Shown here: piece by piece, positions 17,583 through 26,505 of the stretch | Numbering within the stretch: position 1 is the first letter of the stretch | How the letters are laid out: every line of letters starts with the position of its first letter | Source: Pseudoprimorskyibacter sp. | Lineage (GTDB): Bacteria > Pseudomonadota > Alphaproteobacteria > Rhodobacterales > Rhodobacteraceae | NCBI GenBank assembly: GCA_029251265.1 | Contig: JAQXDR010000091.1 | Location: 1 to 41,260, forward strand | Length of the DNA: 41,260 bases | Reading direction: 5' to 3' | Program-made: the position numbers and the translations under genes | Notes under the pieces: generated by a model | Told to the model about the DNA's origin: nothing | Database searches by the model: none | The model's input: the letters and a program-made list of their open reading frames with translations, nothing else

Positions 17583-18784
17583 CCCTTGAGAAGCGTTTTC
17601 AGGTTGGTAGCAGGATCAGCGAGCAGGACGGGATCGGGCGATTTCCCCGCCTCGATAAGCCGCTTGCCAACCATATAGGCGCGGGGATCATTCATTGCGT
17701 CCAACGCAATCAATTGACCTTCGGCATAATACCAAAACGACACCGACGCCCCCGATCCTCGGGATACAACATGATCAAACCCGGTACTCAGACCGGCGAT
17801 TTGCAATTTGATGTCGTATTGGTCTGACCAGAACCATGGCCTTGCAACATACGCGCGATCTTCGCCCAAAATATTGTCGGCGACCAGTTCCCCCATATCG
17901 ATGGCATTTCCAACACTTTCCAGCCGGATCCGCGCCTTTGGTCCGGGAAAACTGGCGCAATCCCCTGCAGCCCAGATGTGGCGGTCGCTGGTGCGGCCAA
18001 GCGAATCAACGGCAATTCCGTTGTCCACTTTCACTCCTGCGATCTCTGCCAGGTGCTGAGCAGGCGTAACACCCACGCCAACAATCACAAAATCCACATC
18101 CAGCACGGCGCCATCTGTCAGTTCGGCCTGCTTTACGGATGTGTCCCCAATAAGCCGTGACAATCCCACACCTTCGCACAGGGTCACCCCTTGGGCGGCA
18201 TGGGCCGCACGGAAATATTCCGAGGTCTGCTCTGCCGCAACCCGCTGAAGGATCCGTGGCGCAGCCTCTAGCAACGTCACATGCACGCCCAACTTGGCCG
18301 CAACGGCTGCGGCCTCCAGACCGATGTATCCACCACCGACGATTAAGACCCGCGCCCCATCGACAAAGTGTGGTGCCATAGCATCTACATCCGCAAGCGT
18401 GCGCACACAAAATACACCTTCAAGACTACCGCCTATCGCGTCCGGTAAATGACGCGGTGCCGCACCTGTTGCCAACACAAGGTCATCGTACGGCACGCCC
18501 CCAGACTGCGTGGTCACAGTTCGGGCGACAGGATCAATATTGGTGACGGTCTCTCCCGTACGCAACGAAATATCCTGATCTGCGTAATACGACTCTGGTC
18601 GTAGGAAAAGCCGGTCCAGTGGCAAATCACCCAACAAATAGGCTTTGGACAACGGTGGGCGCTGATACGGTGGCACAGGTTCATCCCCAATCAGTGTAAT
18701 CGCCCCCTGATATCCCTTGGTTCTAAGCCGCGCCACGCAAGATGCCCCTGCCTGACCTGCACCTACCACCACAACTCCTGACAT
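17579..18784 (-). CDS. Ferredoxin-reductase-type FAD/NAD(P)H oxidoreductase
   Basis: This 401-residue flavoprotein belongs to the class of ferredoxin-NAD(P)+ reductases that feed electrons to ferredoxins of P450 or dioxygenase systems (rhodocoxin, putidaredoxin reductase type). It has the FAD-binding VVGAGQAGA (6-14), PPYQRPPLSKAYL, ATGAAPR, the NAD(P)-binding VLIVGGGYIGLEAA (146-159), the second FAD motif AAGDCASFP, and a C-terminal reductase dimer domain (WFWSDQYDIKLQIAG). The physiological partner is not in the window. It is the first gene of a two-gene leftward unit with rsmD. GAGGG precedes ATG 18784. Confidence 0.88.
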   Translation of the reverse strand: MSGVVVVGAGQAGASCVARLRTKGYQGAITLIGDEPVPPYQRPPLSKAYLLGDLPLDRLFLRPESYYADQDISLRTGETVTNIDPVARTVTTQSGGVPYDDLVLATGAAPRHLPDAIGGSLEGVFCVRTLADVDAMAPHFVDGARVLIVGGGYIGLEAAAVAAKLGVHVTLLEAAPRILQRVAAEQTSEYFRAAHAAQGVTLCEGVGLSRLIGDTSVKQAELTDGAVLDVDFVIVGVGVTPAQHLAEIAGVKVDNGIAVDSLGRTSDRHIWAAGDCASFPGPKARIRLESVGNAIDMGELVADNILGEDRAYVARPWFWSDQYDIKLQIAGLSTGFDHVVSRGSGASVSFWYYAEGQLIALDAMNDPRAYMVGKRLIEAGKSPDPVLLADPATNLKTLLKG

Positions 18785-18868
18785 AGTTGGCCCTCGCCTT
18801 ATTGGTTTCCTGCCGGATGACCCTATGTCACAAGGACACAGAAACGCAAACGCAGGAGCACATGTAAA

Positions 18869-19357
18869 ATGACAATTGCCAAAGGGGACAAACTGCCCGG
18901 GGCCAACCTAATTGAAATGACCGCCGATGGCCCAGCATCAGTGGATATCGCCGCGCGGGTCGCAGGAAAAACCATTGTGATCTTTGGAGTCCCCGGCGCC
19001 TTTACGGGAACCTGTACCTCAGCCCATGTGCCCAGTTTCATGCGGACAAAACCGGATTTCGATGCCAAGGGTGTCGACGAGGTCATCTGTGTATCGGTCA
19101 ATGATCCCTTTGTGATGAGCGCATGGGGCGAAAGCACCGGTGCAACAGATGCTGGCCTGACAATGCTGGCAGACCCCGCTGGTACGTTTGCGTCCGCCTT
19201 GGGTCTGGGATTTGACGCACCGCCCGTAGGATTTCACGGCCGTTTCAAACGCTCGGCCATGATTGTCCGCGATGGGACGGTCACCGAAGTGCAGGTAGAA
19301 GACAGCCCCGGTGTATGCAACGTCACCGCGGGTGAGGCGCTGCTTGAGGCAATCTAG
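18869..19357 (+). CDS. Peroxiredoxin, Prx5 (hybrid/glutaredoxin-dependent) type
   Basis: The enzyme reduces hydrogen peroxide and alkyl hydroperoxides. The 162-residue protein has the Prx5 motif FGVPGAFTGTCTSAHVPSF (in part) with the peroxidatic Cys at C49; the family usually has PTC rather than GTC. The likely second Cys is in SPGVCNVTAGE near the C-terminus. No glutaredoxin domain is fused, so it should use external thiol donors. AGGAG lies 14 bases before ATG 18869. Its stop codon overlaps the stop of the convergent hrpB by three bases (CTAG shared at 19354-19357). Confidence 0.9.
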   Translation: MTIAKGDKLPGANLIEMTADGPASVDIAARVAGKTIVIFGVPGAFTGTCTSAHVPSFMRTKPDFDAKGVDEVICVSVNDPFVMSAWGESTGATDAGLTMLADPAGTFASALGLGFDAPPVGFHGRFKRSAMIVRDGTVTEVQVEDSPGVCNVTAGEALLEAI

Positions 19358-21777
19358 GAGCCCCGAGGTTTGACCCTGACAGTTGGGTCAGCCTGTGTAG
19401 GGTCCTCGGGCCAAGGGTGTTTTGGGTAGCGTGCGCGCATGTCCTTGCGGACATCGGCATAGCTACCCGCCCAAAATCCGGGCAGATTCATTGTTGTCTG
19501 CACCGGGCGCCGCGCTGGAGACAGCAGCGTCACACGAAGCGGTTGGCCCGCCACTGAAGGGTGACGTGTTTGTCCGAAAAGCTCTTGCAAGCGCACCGCA
19601 ATCTCGGGCGCCTCGCCGGAGTAATCAATCGGCACCGAATGTCCCAATGGTGTTTTGAACGTCCCCGGCACAGATGTATCCAGTTGCTGCAACTGCCCCC
19701 AATCCAACTGCGCACGCAGCGCTGGCAGGACATCAAGGTTCCGCAAATGGTCTGCCGTCGTCAATCCATCAAGATATGGCATCAGCCATTCTTGAAGACG
19801 ATCCATCAGCGCCTCTTGCGACATATCAGGAAGATCAAGACCACCCGCGCGCGCCAGCCTGATCCGGGCCAAAAAACGTCTCGCAGCGTTGGTCAGTGGG
19901 ATACCTAGTTCTTTTACGCCCTCCAGCATGGCTCTTGATAGCGCATCACTTGGGACGTTCTTCCATACCCGGTCATCCAAGACGATCGCACCTAAGGTTT
20001 CTTGCTGACGCGCCAGAACACGACGATCCCGACGTGACCACCTGCATGTGTTTTGCCAAAGGATTTCATTGGCAAAGATGTCTCTTAATGTGCTTTCTGC
20101 AATCGGCAGAGCCATGCGTACCTTGGCCTCTCGTGGGTTGCCGTCCGTATCGGTGACCACCAGCAATCTCTGGCCCGCCAGAGGATCAGACAACGGCATA
20201 ACTGCGCCCTTGCCGCCTGACAAAAGAAACCTTGGCGCGTCACCTTTGCGCCGCATCCCAACCCGGTCGGGATAGGCCAAAGCTGCCATCGCGGCAGGAT
20301 CGGTAATCTTGGCATCACTTTTGGGCACAAGCCGGCGCAGACGCTTGGCTTCGGTCCGAATACGATCCAGTGTCGCGCGGTTTGCAGGCAATCCGACGGC
20401 CCGCGGATCCCGCAATGCCCGCAAACGCAGACCCAGATCTGCGCCCGCCCCTTTCAACGGATCCCGATCTGACAAGAGGGCGGCCATCTCGGCGGCCTGT
20501 CCACCCGCGCGCACCAACATATGCGCGAGCCGCGGATGCAATGGCAGGGCCGCCAAACGCGCACCGTGGTCTGTCATCCGTGCAGAATGGTCCAGCGCGC
20601 CCAACATACGCAACAATGTTTGTGCCTCTGCCAATGCACCCGATGGCGGCACCGTCAGAAAAGGCAAATCCGCACTGCCCCATTGTGCCAACTCAAGCGC
20701 AAATCCAGCGAGATCGGCCGTCTCGATCTCGGGCGGCGCATAGGCGGGCAACGATCCGTCTTCGCCTTTGGTCCATAGCTTATAGGCCTGTCCGGGTGCC
20801 ATCCGACCGGCCCGGCCTGCCCGTTGCGCAGCCTCTGCACGGCTGACACGTTCGGTCACAAGACGGCTCATTCCAGAACCAGGATCAAACCGGGCCCGGC
20901 GGGCCCGGCCAGCATCAACGACCACGCGCACATCTTCGATGGTCAAAGATGTCTCGGCAATGGCCGTTGCCAGAACAATTTTGCGGAGCGTTGGGTCAGG
21001 GCGGATAGCTGCGCGCTGCGCCTCGAACGGCATTGCACCATAAAGCGGCCGCAGCGCACATCCTTCGGGCAAACATGGCGTCAGGATGGAGTCAACGCGC
21101 CGTATCTCTCCTTCACCAGGTAAGAAGACCAAAACACCACCAGTGGTCTTTGCCAAAACCTCTCGCACCAACGCAGCTGTGGCGTCAGGCAATCGAACGT
21201 CGCGTGCCAAAGGCTGTGGTAGCCAGTGATGTTCAATCGGATAACTGCGCCCTCGGGAGGTCGCGATGGGCGCCTGCATCAGATCAGCGACCGGCCCCGC
21301 ATCAAGCGTGGCAGACATCGCCATAAGCATCAGGTCGTCCCTCAAGGCCTCTGAGATTTCAAGACACAGCGCCAGCCCAAGATCAGCATTCAAGGATCTT
21401 TCGTGAAATTCATCAAAGATGACCATCCCAATCCCAGAAAGTTCAGGATCAGACTGGATCATCCGTGTCAGGATGCCTTCGGTCACAACTTCGATGCGTG
21501 TCATGGTACTGCACCGAGATTCGCCACGAATCCGGTAACCGACAGTTTGTCCGATGGGTTCGCCTAGTGTCTGTGCCATACGCTCGGCCGCGGTGCGTGC
21601 GGCCAAACGACGAGGCTCCAGCATCAAAATCCTGCCCTGCACCAGCCCCGCCTCCAAAATGGCCAGCGGCACACGTGTCGTCTTGCCTGCACCGGGAGGC
21701 GCCTGCAGAACGGCGCGGCCCTCGCGTTGAAGAATTTCAATCAGTTCGGGCAGAATATCATCAATTGGCAAGCGCAT
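19354..21777 (-). CDS. hrpB: ATP-dependent helicase HrpB (DEAH/DEAD-like)
   Basis: HrpB is a DExH RNA/DNA helicase of the Prp22/HrpA group; its cellular role in bacteria is not firmly known. From ATG 21777 it has 807 residues, the family's length. Motif I is APPGAGKTT (26-34), motif Ia LEPRRLAARTAAERMA, motif II DEFH in FDEFHERSL, motif III SATLD, and motif VI QRAGRAGR. The C-terminal HrpB domain follows. The upstream open frame runs 70 codons more, but it leads into AT-rich DNA that contains the divergent meaB promoter region, so the internal ATG with MRLPIDD is preferred. Confidence 0.92.
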   Translation of the reverse strand: MRLPIDDILPELIEILQREGRAVLQAPPGAGKTTRVPLAILEAGLVQGRILMLEPRRLAARTAAERMAQTLGEPIGQTVGYRIRGESRCSTMTRIEVVTEGILTRMIQSDPELSGIGMVIFDEFHERSLNADLGLALCLEISEALRDDLMLMAMSATLDAGPVADLMQAPIATSRGRSYPIEHHWLPQPLARDVRLPDATAALVREVLAKTTGGVLVFLPGEGEIRRVDSILTPCLPEGCALRPLYGAMPFEAQRAAIRPDPTLRKIVLATAIAETSLTIEDVRVVVDAGRARRARFDPGSGMSRLVTERVSRAEAAQRAGRAGRMAPGQAYKLWTKGEDGSLPAYAPPEIETADLAGFALELAQWGSADLPFLTVPPSGALAEAQTLLRMLGALDHSARMTDHGARLAALPLHPRLAHMLVRAGGQAAEMAALLSDRDPLKGAGADLGLRLRALRDPRAVGLPANRATLDRIRTEAKRLRRLVPKSDAKITDPAAMAALAYPDRVGMRRKGDAPRFLLSGGKGAVMPLSDPLAGQRLLVVTDTDGNPREAKVRMALPIAESTLRDIFANEILWQNTCRWSRRDRRVLARQQETLGAIVLDDRVWKNVPSDALSRAMLEGVKELGIPLTNAARRFLARIRLARAGGLDLPDMSQEALMDRLQEWLMPYLDGLTTADHLRNLDVLPALRAQLDWGQLQQLDTSVPGTFKTPLGHSVPIDYSGEAPEIAVRLQELFGQTRHPSVAGQPLRVTLLSPARRPVQTTMNLPGFWAGSYADVRKDMRARYPKHPWPEDPTQADPTVRVKPRGS

Positions 21778-21922
21778 AAAAACGTTATGGGGCGCATTGC
21801 GATCTTTGCCAAGAGAGCCCCGGCTGAGTATCATATGCGCAGACTGCAACCTGTTAAGTGCAGAATAAGAAAATTTAACAGGATCTGGACATCTGCGTCC
21901 TTTGCAGGGAAACAGGTGTTCG

Positions 21923-22903
21923 ATGACACAGGATCTGACACAAAGGGTTTTGGCCGGTGAGCGGCGCGCCTTGGCGCGGGCCATCACATTGGTGGAAAGC
22001 GCACGTAAAGATCATCGGGCCCAGGCCGCAGACATGTTGGCACATTTGCGCAGTTCAGGACGCACGGCTGTTCGCATCGGTTTGTCTGGCACACCGGGTG
22101 TCGGAAAATCCACCTTTATTGAAACCTTTGGCATGATGTTATTGGCCAAGGGATTAAAGGTTGCCGTGCTGGCGGTTGATCCAAGCTCGACGCGATCAGG
22201 CGGATCGATTTTGGGCGATAAAACGCGTATGGATCGGTTGGCCCGCGCCTCTGGGGCTTTTATTAGACCATCGCCCAGTCAAACCCATCTGGGCGGTGTT
22301 GCGCGACGCACCCGAGAGGCCGTGACCGTCTGCGAGGCCGCAGGCTATGATGTGGTTTTGGTCGAAACGGTCGGGGTGGGCCAATCTGAAACGGTCGTCG
22401 CGGAAATAACGGACTTGTTCGTGCTTTTATTGGCCCCCGCTGGTGGGGATGAACTACAAGGCGTGAAACGTGGAATCATGGAGACGGCGGACCTGATCCT
22501 CGTCAACAAAGCCGACGGCGACCTTAAACCCATGGCCACACGGACCTGCGCTGATTACGCCGGGGCGCTGCGATTGCTGCGCAAACGGGTTCAGGACCCG
22601 CCGGGCTATCCCAAAGCCCTGATGGTATCCGCCCTGCAAGACCATGGCCTGGACACAGCATGGCATGAAATGCAGGCCCTCATTGATTGGCGACGCACCA
22701 AGGGACATTTTGCAGCACGGCGTCAGGATCAGGCACAATATTGGTTCCTTCAAGAGGTCCGTGATGGACTATTAGGACACCTGACCACACCGGCCGCTCA
22801 ACATGATTTGCACCGTCTATCACAGCAGGTGGCCGCAGGTGTTTTGGGTCCATCTGAGGCCGCAACCAAAATGCTGATGGGTCTTGGGGTTTCCGGTACT
22901 TGA
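21923..22903 (+). CDS. meaB: Methylmalonyl-CoA mutase-associated GTPase MeaB
   Basis: MeaB is a G3E-type GTPase that protects and reloads the cobalamin-dependent methylmalonyl-CoA mutase; ArgK is a synonym. The 326-residue protein has G1 GTPGVGKST (56-64), [28 protein letters not shown], and NKADGD. Start ATG 21923 gives [20 protein letters not shown], the family N-terminus; an upstream TTG adds seven residues. The mutase genes are not in this window. It is divergent from hrpB (145 bp) and followed by a hairpin terminator. Confidence 0.92.
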   Translation: MTQDLTQRVLAGERRALARAITLVESARKDHRAQAADMLAHLRSSGRTAVRIGLSGTPGVGKSTFIETFGMMLLAKGLKVAVLAVDPSSTRSGGSILGDKTRMDRLARASGAFIRPSPSQTHLGGVARRTREAVTVCEAAGYDVVLVETVGVGQSETVVAEITDLFVLLLAPAGGDELQGVKRGIMETADLILVNKADGDLKPMATRTCADYAGALRLLRKRVQDPPGYPKALMVSALQDHGLDTAWHEMQALIDWRRTKGHFAARRQDQAQYWFLQEVRDGLLGHLTTPAAQHDLHRLSQQVAAGVLGPSEAATKMLMGLGVSGT

Positions 22904-22945
22904 CGCGCCCGTGTGCAAGGCGTATCCAGCCTCTAATCAGATTCC

Positions 22946-22971
22946 GGGCGCCATGGCGATGGCGTCCTTTT
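22946..22971 (+). terminator. Hairpin between meaB and rpmB
   Basis: GGGCGCCA (22946-22953) pairs with TGGCGTCC (22960-22967, one G-T pair) around the loop TGGCGA, then TTTT. It probably ends the meaB transcript. Its position 50 bp before rpmB also allows a role as a leader structure of the ribosomal-protein gene. Confidence 0.6.
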
Positions 22972-23019
22972 ACTTTGGCGGCGCCAGATTACGCCCCAGA
23001 TCAAGACGAGGATAACCCT

Positions 23020-23304
23020 ATGTCGCGTGTATGCGAATTGACAGGTAAAGGCCCGATGTCTGGCAACAATGTCAGTCATGCCAAGAACCGTACCAAGCGC
23101 CGTTTTTTGCCCAACCTGAACGATGTGACTTTACAGTCCGAAGTTTTGGGTCGCGGCGTGAAGTTGCGGATAACGAGCCATGCGCTGCGCTCTGTGGATC
23201 ACCGTGGGGGTCTGGACGCGTATCTGGACAAAGCGAAAGATACCGAGCTTTCAAGCAATGCGCTTAAGGTCAAGAAAGAGATCGCAAAAGCCCGCTCTGC
23301 TTGA
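23020..23304 (+). CDS. rpmB: 50S ribosomal protein L28
   Basis: L28 is a large-subunit protein. ATG 23020 gives 94 residues beginning [20 protein letters not shown], with [13 protein letters not shown], the canonical L28 core, and a lysine-rich C-terminus. Length and composition match alphaproteobacterial L28 proteins (about 90-98 residues). It lacks the zinc-binding Cys pairs found in some L28 forms; a single Cys is near the N-terminus. A strong terminator follows directly, so the gene is probably monocistronic. Confidence 0.97.
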   Translation: MSRVCELTGKGPMSGNNVSHAKNRTKRRFLPNLNDVTLQSEVLGRGVKLRITSHALRSVDHRGGLDAYLDKAKDTELSSNALKVKKEIAKARSA

Positions 23305-23323
23305 TCTGTACTTTGAAGACATG

Positions 23324-23358
23324 AAAAAGCCTGCGTGATCGTTCACGCAGGCTTTTTT
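23324..23358 (+). terminator. Rho-independent terminator after rpmB
   Basis: AAAAAGCCTGCGTGA (23324-23338) pairs perfectly with TCACGCAGGCTTTTT around the loop TCGT, ending in a T-run at 23353-23358. This is a very strong, nearly symmetric hairpin and could work in both directions. Confidence 0.93.
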
Positions 23359-23372
23359 GTGGAACGCTCTGT

Positions 23373-23404
23373 TTCAAACGTAAATATGTTCAAACGTAAA
23401 TATG
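23373..23404 (+). repeat. Perfect 16 bp tandem duplication
   Basis: TTCAAACGTAAATATG occurs twice head to tail (23373-23388 and 23389-23404), between the rpmB terminator and the CpaE-like gene. Probably a slippage duplication in non-coding DNA; a binding site pair is possible. Confidence 0.9.
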
Positions 23405-23485
23405 ATCGAAAAGAGACGCATGCAATATAGACAGATTTTATATGTGCTTTAAGGCAGGATCTCAGGCACACCCGTATAAATGGCT

Positions 23486-24577
23486 TTATGCAGCCTGATA
23501 CTTACGCTGTGTGAGTTGGCTGACATGCGCCAAAATACCACCCAGTGCAGACACAAAAGTCTCACCAGACCGGAAGCCGCCGCGATCACTGAGCCGACCA
23601 GCGTCAGGCACAATATGCGAAAATTCAATACACAAGGCTGCCGCCATTTCCCGACTGCGACGCAGGCTACGCGCATCATCACCAAGTCTGTTAAGAATAA
23701 ACCGCACATCCTGAAGGGATAACGCGGCATCGGCCATCACACGCCGCAAAATACGGGTGTTTTGAGCAGCGCGCGGCGTGATCTCGGCCACAGCAAAGAA
23801 CGTATCGGCGAGGGGGACTAAATCCGCAGCAGCCGAGATCAACTGAGGAGGCATTGAAACCACCACCTGCTGTCCCTGCTCCACGTATTCTGTCGCGACC
23901 TTTTGCAAGTGCCGGGCCATACCCGCACCTCCGGTATTGGGCAATTGCACCTCGGTCAAAGATGTCGCAACACGGCTATGCTGCGCATCCGAACAGTTTT
24001 CAGATTCATCCAAAAACCGAACAAGACTGACCGGGTCTCCACCCGCCGATAAAGAGTTAGCCACTTCTTGGGCAATCAAACTGGCACCACTGCCGGACGC
24101 CAGGCTTTGCAGCATGATCACGCGTCCTGTGGTGGCTGAACTGTCGGTACCTTGGGACCACTGCGACTGAAGAAGAAGACGGGACACAGCGCGTTCAAGT
24201 CCATGGGCCATGGACTGCGTATCCAGAACAGCCAACGGGCTGAAATCATCAGGCAGAGCCTGCGCAAGCTGAGATGATGCTACGTTGGAGACCAGAATAA
24301 CTGGACAGTCACACGCAACAGACAATCTACAAATATTTTGTAGCTTCGCGATGTCCATCAAATCCTGCTGTGCCAGCGCCAGCACCAGAAACTGCGGTTT
24401 CTTTTGCGCAGAATGCGACAAATATGCGGCTGAATCGTCAAGAGACAGATGCCCCCAAGCCGACCCAATTATGCGATGTAACTGATCCACCAATCGCGGA
24501 AAGCCGGTTACATCGTTGGCCAGCACGCAGGCAACCAAGTCGGAATTGGTCAAAACTTGGGTTTCGTGGCGCAACAT
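23486..24577 (-). CDS. CpaE-like (MinD/ParA superfamily) protein with a degenerate P-loop
   Basis: The 363-residue protein has the CpaE architecture: an N-terminal receiver-like part (about 1-140) and a ParA/MinD-like C-terminal domain. CpaE works with the Flp/Tad pilus assembly system at the cell pole. In this protein the deviant Walker A position (about 158-168) reads QSLASGSGASLIA, without the Gly-Lys-Thr/Ser-Thr of an ATP site. Later parts keep the family shape (SMPPQL, then ITPRAAQNTRILRRVM and RFILNRLG). No other cpa/tad genes lie nearby, so it is an orphan. It may be a regulatory or targeting paralogue. Assignment rests on fold resemblance, not on a clear motif. Confidence 0.6.
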   Translation of the reverse strand: MLRHETQVLTNSDLVACVLANDVTGFPRLVDQLHRIIGSAWGHLSLDDSAAYLSHSAQKKPQFLVLALAQQDLMDIAKLQNICRLSVACDCPVILVSNVASSQLAQALPDDFSPLAVLDTQSMAHGLERAVSRLLLQSQWSQGTDSSATTGRVIMLQSLASGSGASLIAQEVANSLSAGGDPVSLVRFLDESENCSDAQHSRVATSLTEVQLPNTGGAGMARHLQKVATEYVEQGQQVVVSMPPQLISAAADLVPLADTFFAVAEITPRAAQNTRILRRVMADAALSLQDVRFILNRLGDDARSLRRSREMAAALCIEFSHIVPDAGRLSDRGGFRSGETFVSALGGILAHVSQLTQRKYQAA

Positions 24578-24795
24578 GCTCGACTTGAATCCACTCTAAT
24601 TGGGTGCGTCAAAAAAAATATTACGATATAATACACTGCTTTACGTTTTTGGGGCCTGAACACCATCCGGTCTTTTTCTAAATTCTTGACAGCCAACTGA
24701 GGCAAAACTGCGGCAAAATACGGGTTAAAGACAGACAATCACCAAAAACAAACCGGCCACGCACAAAGTGGGCAACCCAAAAGAATATACCTGGT

Positions 24796-26208
24796 TCAAC
24801 GCAAAATAGCGCCAGGATTCATAATGCCATTGGGGTCAAGTGCGGCTTTGATTGCACGCATAGCCGCTAGCTTGGTTGGATCACCGTAGCGTTCCAAATC
24901 TGCGACCTTAAGCCGACCAATACCGTGCTCTGCACTGACCGAACCATCGTAGGAATGCACCAAATCATGCAATGCCTGCTTCACCCGATCACGCTCTTTC
25001 ATATGATCAGTCCGGCTGAAACCTTCCTGCGGAAACACGTTGTAATGCAGATTTCCATCACCAAGGTGCCCAAAGCAATTTATCCGAAAATCCCCTATCT
25101 TGCCGATCACCTGACCTGCTTCGATTATAAATTCCGCAACTGATCCTAATGGAACGGAAATATCATGGCTTGATACCGACCCTATGCGTCTGTTTGCTTC
25201 GGGTATATGTTCCCGAACAGACCAGAATTGGGCGCGCTGTGTTTGCGACTGCGCGATCAGGCCGTCTGCAACCAGTTCCTCTTGCAGGGCAGCTTCAAAC
25301 AAATCGGTCAACAAGGCTTGCGGATCCTGCCCCGCCCCCAGACCAAGATCAATCAACACCAGCCAGTCTGGATGGGGATCAAAGGGGCGGCGGATATCCG
25401 GAAGCGTCGCCTCAAGAAAATCCAAGCCAACACCGCTTATCAACTCGAAAGCGCTGACGCCATCACCAATAATATCTCGCGCGAGCGACAGCACCCGAAG
25501 GGCGGCGGACGGATCAGACACAACAAACATGCCTGTCCCTTGAACTGCTGGACGCGGAAACAGCTTAAGCGTGGCTGCTGTGATCATACCCAGCGTACCC
25601 TCGGAGCCGATCAGCAGATTACGTAAATCATAGCCGGTATTATCTTTGCGCAAACGCTTTAAGCCGTTCCAGATGCTGCCATCGGGCAAGACAGCCTCAA
25701 GCCCGAGACACAGATCGCGTGCGTTTCCGTACCTTAAGACCCCAACACCACCTGCATTGGTCGCCAGCAGTCCACCAATGCGTGCCGATCCCTCTGATGC
25801 CAAAGACAGTGGAAACAACCGATCTTGTGCCTGTGTCGCATCGTGGACATCTGCGAGAATGGCACCGGCTTCGACCACGGCCACGTTTTCCAGTGGATGG
25901 ATGCTGCGGATAGCTGTCATTGCCTCGACCGACAGTATCAAAGGTGCAGCAGGCTCTGGTGCCACCTGTCCACCAACCAGCCCTGTGCCGCCTGCATAGG
26001 GCAAAACCGCCACGCCCGCCGCATTGCAGACACGGATAATCTGCGCAACCTCTTCCGTGGTGCGCGGAAGCGCCACCGGCGCAGCCGCACCCGACCATCT
26101 GCCACGCGGTTCTGCCAGATAGCGTGCGTCGGCAGAACGAATGCGACCGTTTGGTAATTGTGCGGACAAAGACGCGACAAAATCGGCGTTAGCAGGATGA
26201 TAGGCCAT
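24796..26208 (-). CDS. FAD-linked D-2-hydroxyacid dehydrogenase (D-2-hydroxyglutarate/D-lactate type)
   Basis: This 470-residue flavoenzyme of the vanillyl-alcohol-oxidase superfamily oxidises a D-2-hydroxyacid and passes electrons to a carrier. It has the PCMH FAD-binding part (VLPYAGGTGLVGGQ, ASEGSARIGGLLATNAGGV, LLIGSEGTLGMIT) and the C-terminal FAD-oxidase domain with FGHLGDGNLHYNVFP, SAEHGIGRLK and PNGIMNPGAI. These motifs, including the metal-site HLGDGN, fit D-2-hydroxyglutarate, D-lactate and glycolate dehydrogenases; the substrate is uncertain. It closes a row of leftward genes; the next gene upstream starts six bases away. Confidence 0.88.
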   Translation of the reverse strand: MAYHPANADFVASLSAQLPNGRIRSADARYLAEPRGRWSGAAAPVALPRTTEEVAQIIRVCNAAGVAVLPYAGGTGLVGGQVAPEPAAPLILSVEAMTAIRSIHPLENVAVVEAGAILADVHDATQAQDRLFPLSLASEGSARIGGLLATNAGGVGVLRYGNARDLCLGLEAVLPDGSIWNGLKRLRKDNTGYDLRNLLIGSEGTLGMITAATLKLFPRPAVQGTGMFVVSDPSAALRVLSLARDIIGDGVSAFELISGVGLDFLEATLPDIRRPFDPHPDWLVLIDLGLGAGQDPQALLTDLFEAALQEELVADGLIAQSQTQRAQFWSVREHIPEANRRIGSVSSHDISVPLGSVAEFIIEAGQVIGKIGDFRINCFGHLGDGNLHYNVFPQEGFSRTDHMKERDRVKQALHDLVHSYDGSVSAEHGIGRLKVADLERYGDPTKLAAMRAIKAALDPNGIMNPGAILR

Positions 26209-26214
26209 GTGCTT

Positions 26215-26505
26215 TTACAACGTGTCCAACTTGTGTGCCAGCTTGGCATCTAATGTGCTTAGACCACCCACATCATGGGTTGTCAGAACAACTTCGACCC
26301 TGTTGTAGACGTTGCACCATTCGGGATGATGGTTCCATTTTTCAGCCCAGATCGCAGCACGGGTCATCCACCCGAATGCCGTCACGAAATCATCAAATCT
26401 ATATGTCTTACGGATCGCATCCCGCCCTGTATCAACGAGCCACCCCGAGGCAATTAACGACGGCAGAAGCGTATCGCGTTCCGCTTGGGACAATAATTCA
26501 GTCAT
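26215..26505 (-). CDS. phhB: 4a-hydroxytetrahydrobiopterin dehydratase (pterin carbinolamine dehydratase)
   Basis: The enzyme dehydrates the 4a-carbinolamine formed by aromatic amino acid hydroxylases, recycling tetrahydropterin. The 96-residue protein has the family pattern: [24 protein letters not shown] (in part), with the His pair of the active site, then [17 protein letters not shown]. Length is standard. It starts inside the 3' end of the upstream acyltransferase gene (8 bp overlap, 26498-26505) and ends six bases before the dehydrogenase gene, so the three are surely co-transcribed. No phenylalanine hydroxylase is in the window. Confidence 0.92.
   Translation of the reverse strand: MTELLSQAERDTLLPSLIASGWLVDTGRDAIRKTYRFDDFVTAFGWMTRAAIWAEKWNHHPEWCNVYNRVEVVLTTHDVGGLSTLDAKLAHKLDTL

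Noticed and set aside
23373-23404. CRISPR-like repeat
   Set aside because: Only two copies, directly adjacent, with no spacer.
24578-24795. TTGACA box near 24685 as a plus-strand promoter
   Set aside because: No plus-strand gene follows; both neighbours are on the minus strand.
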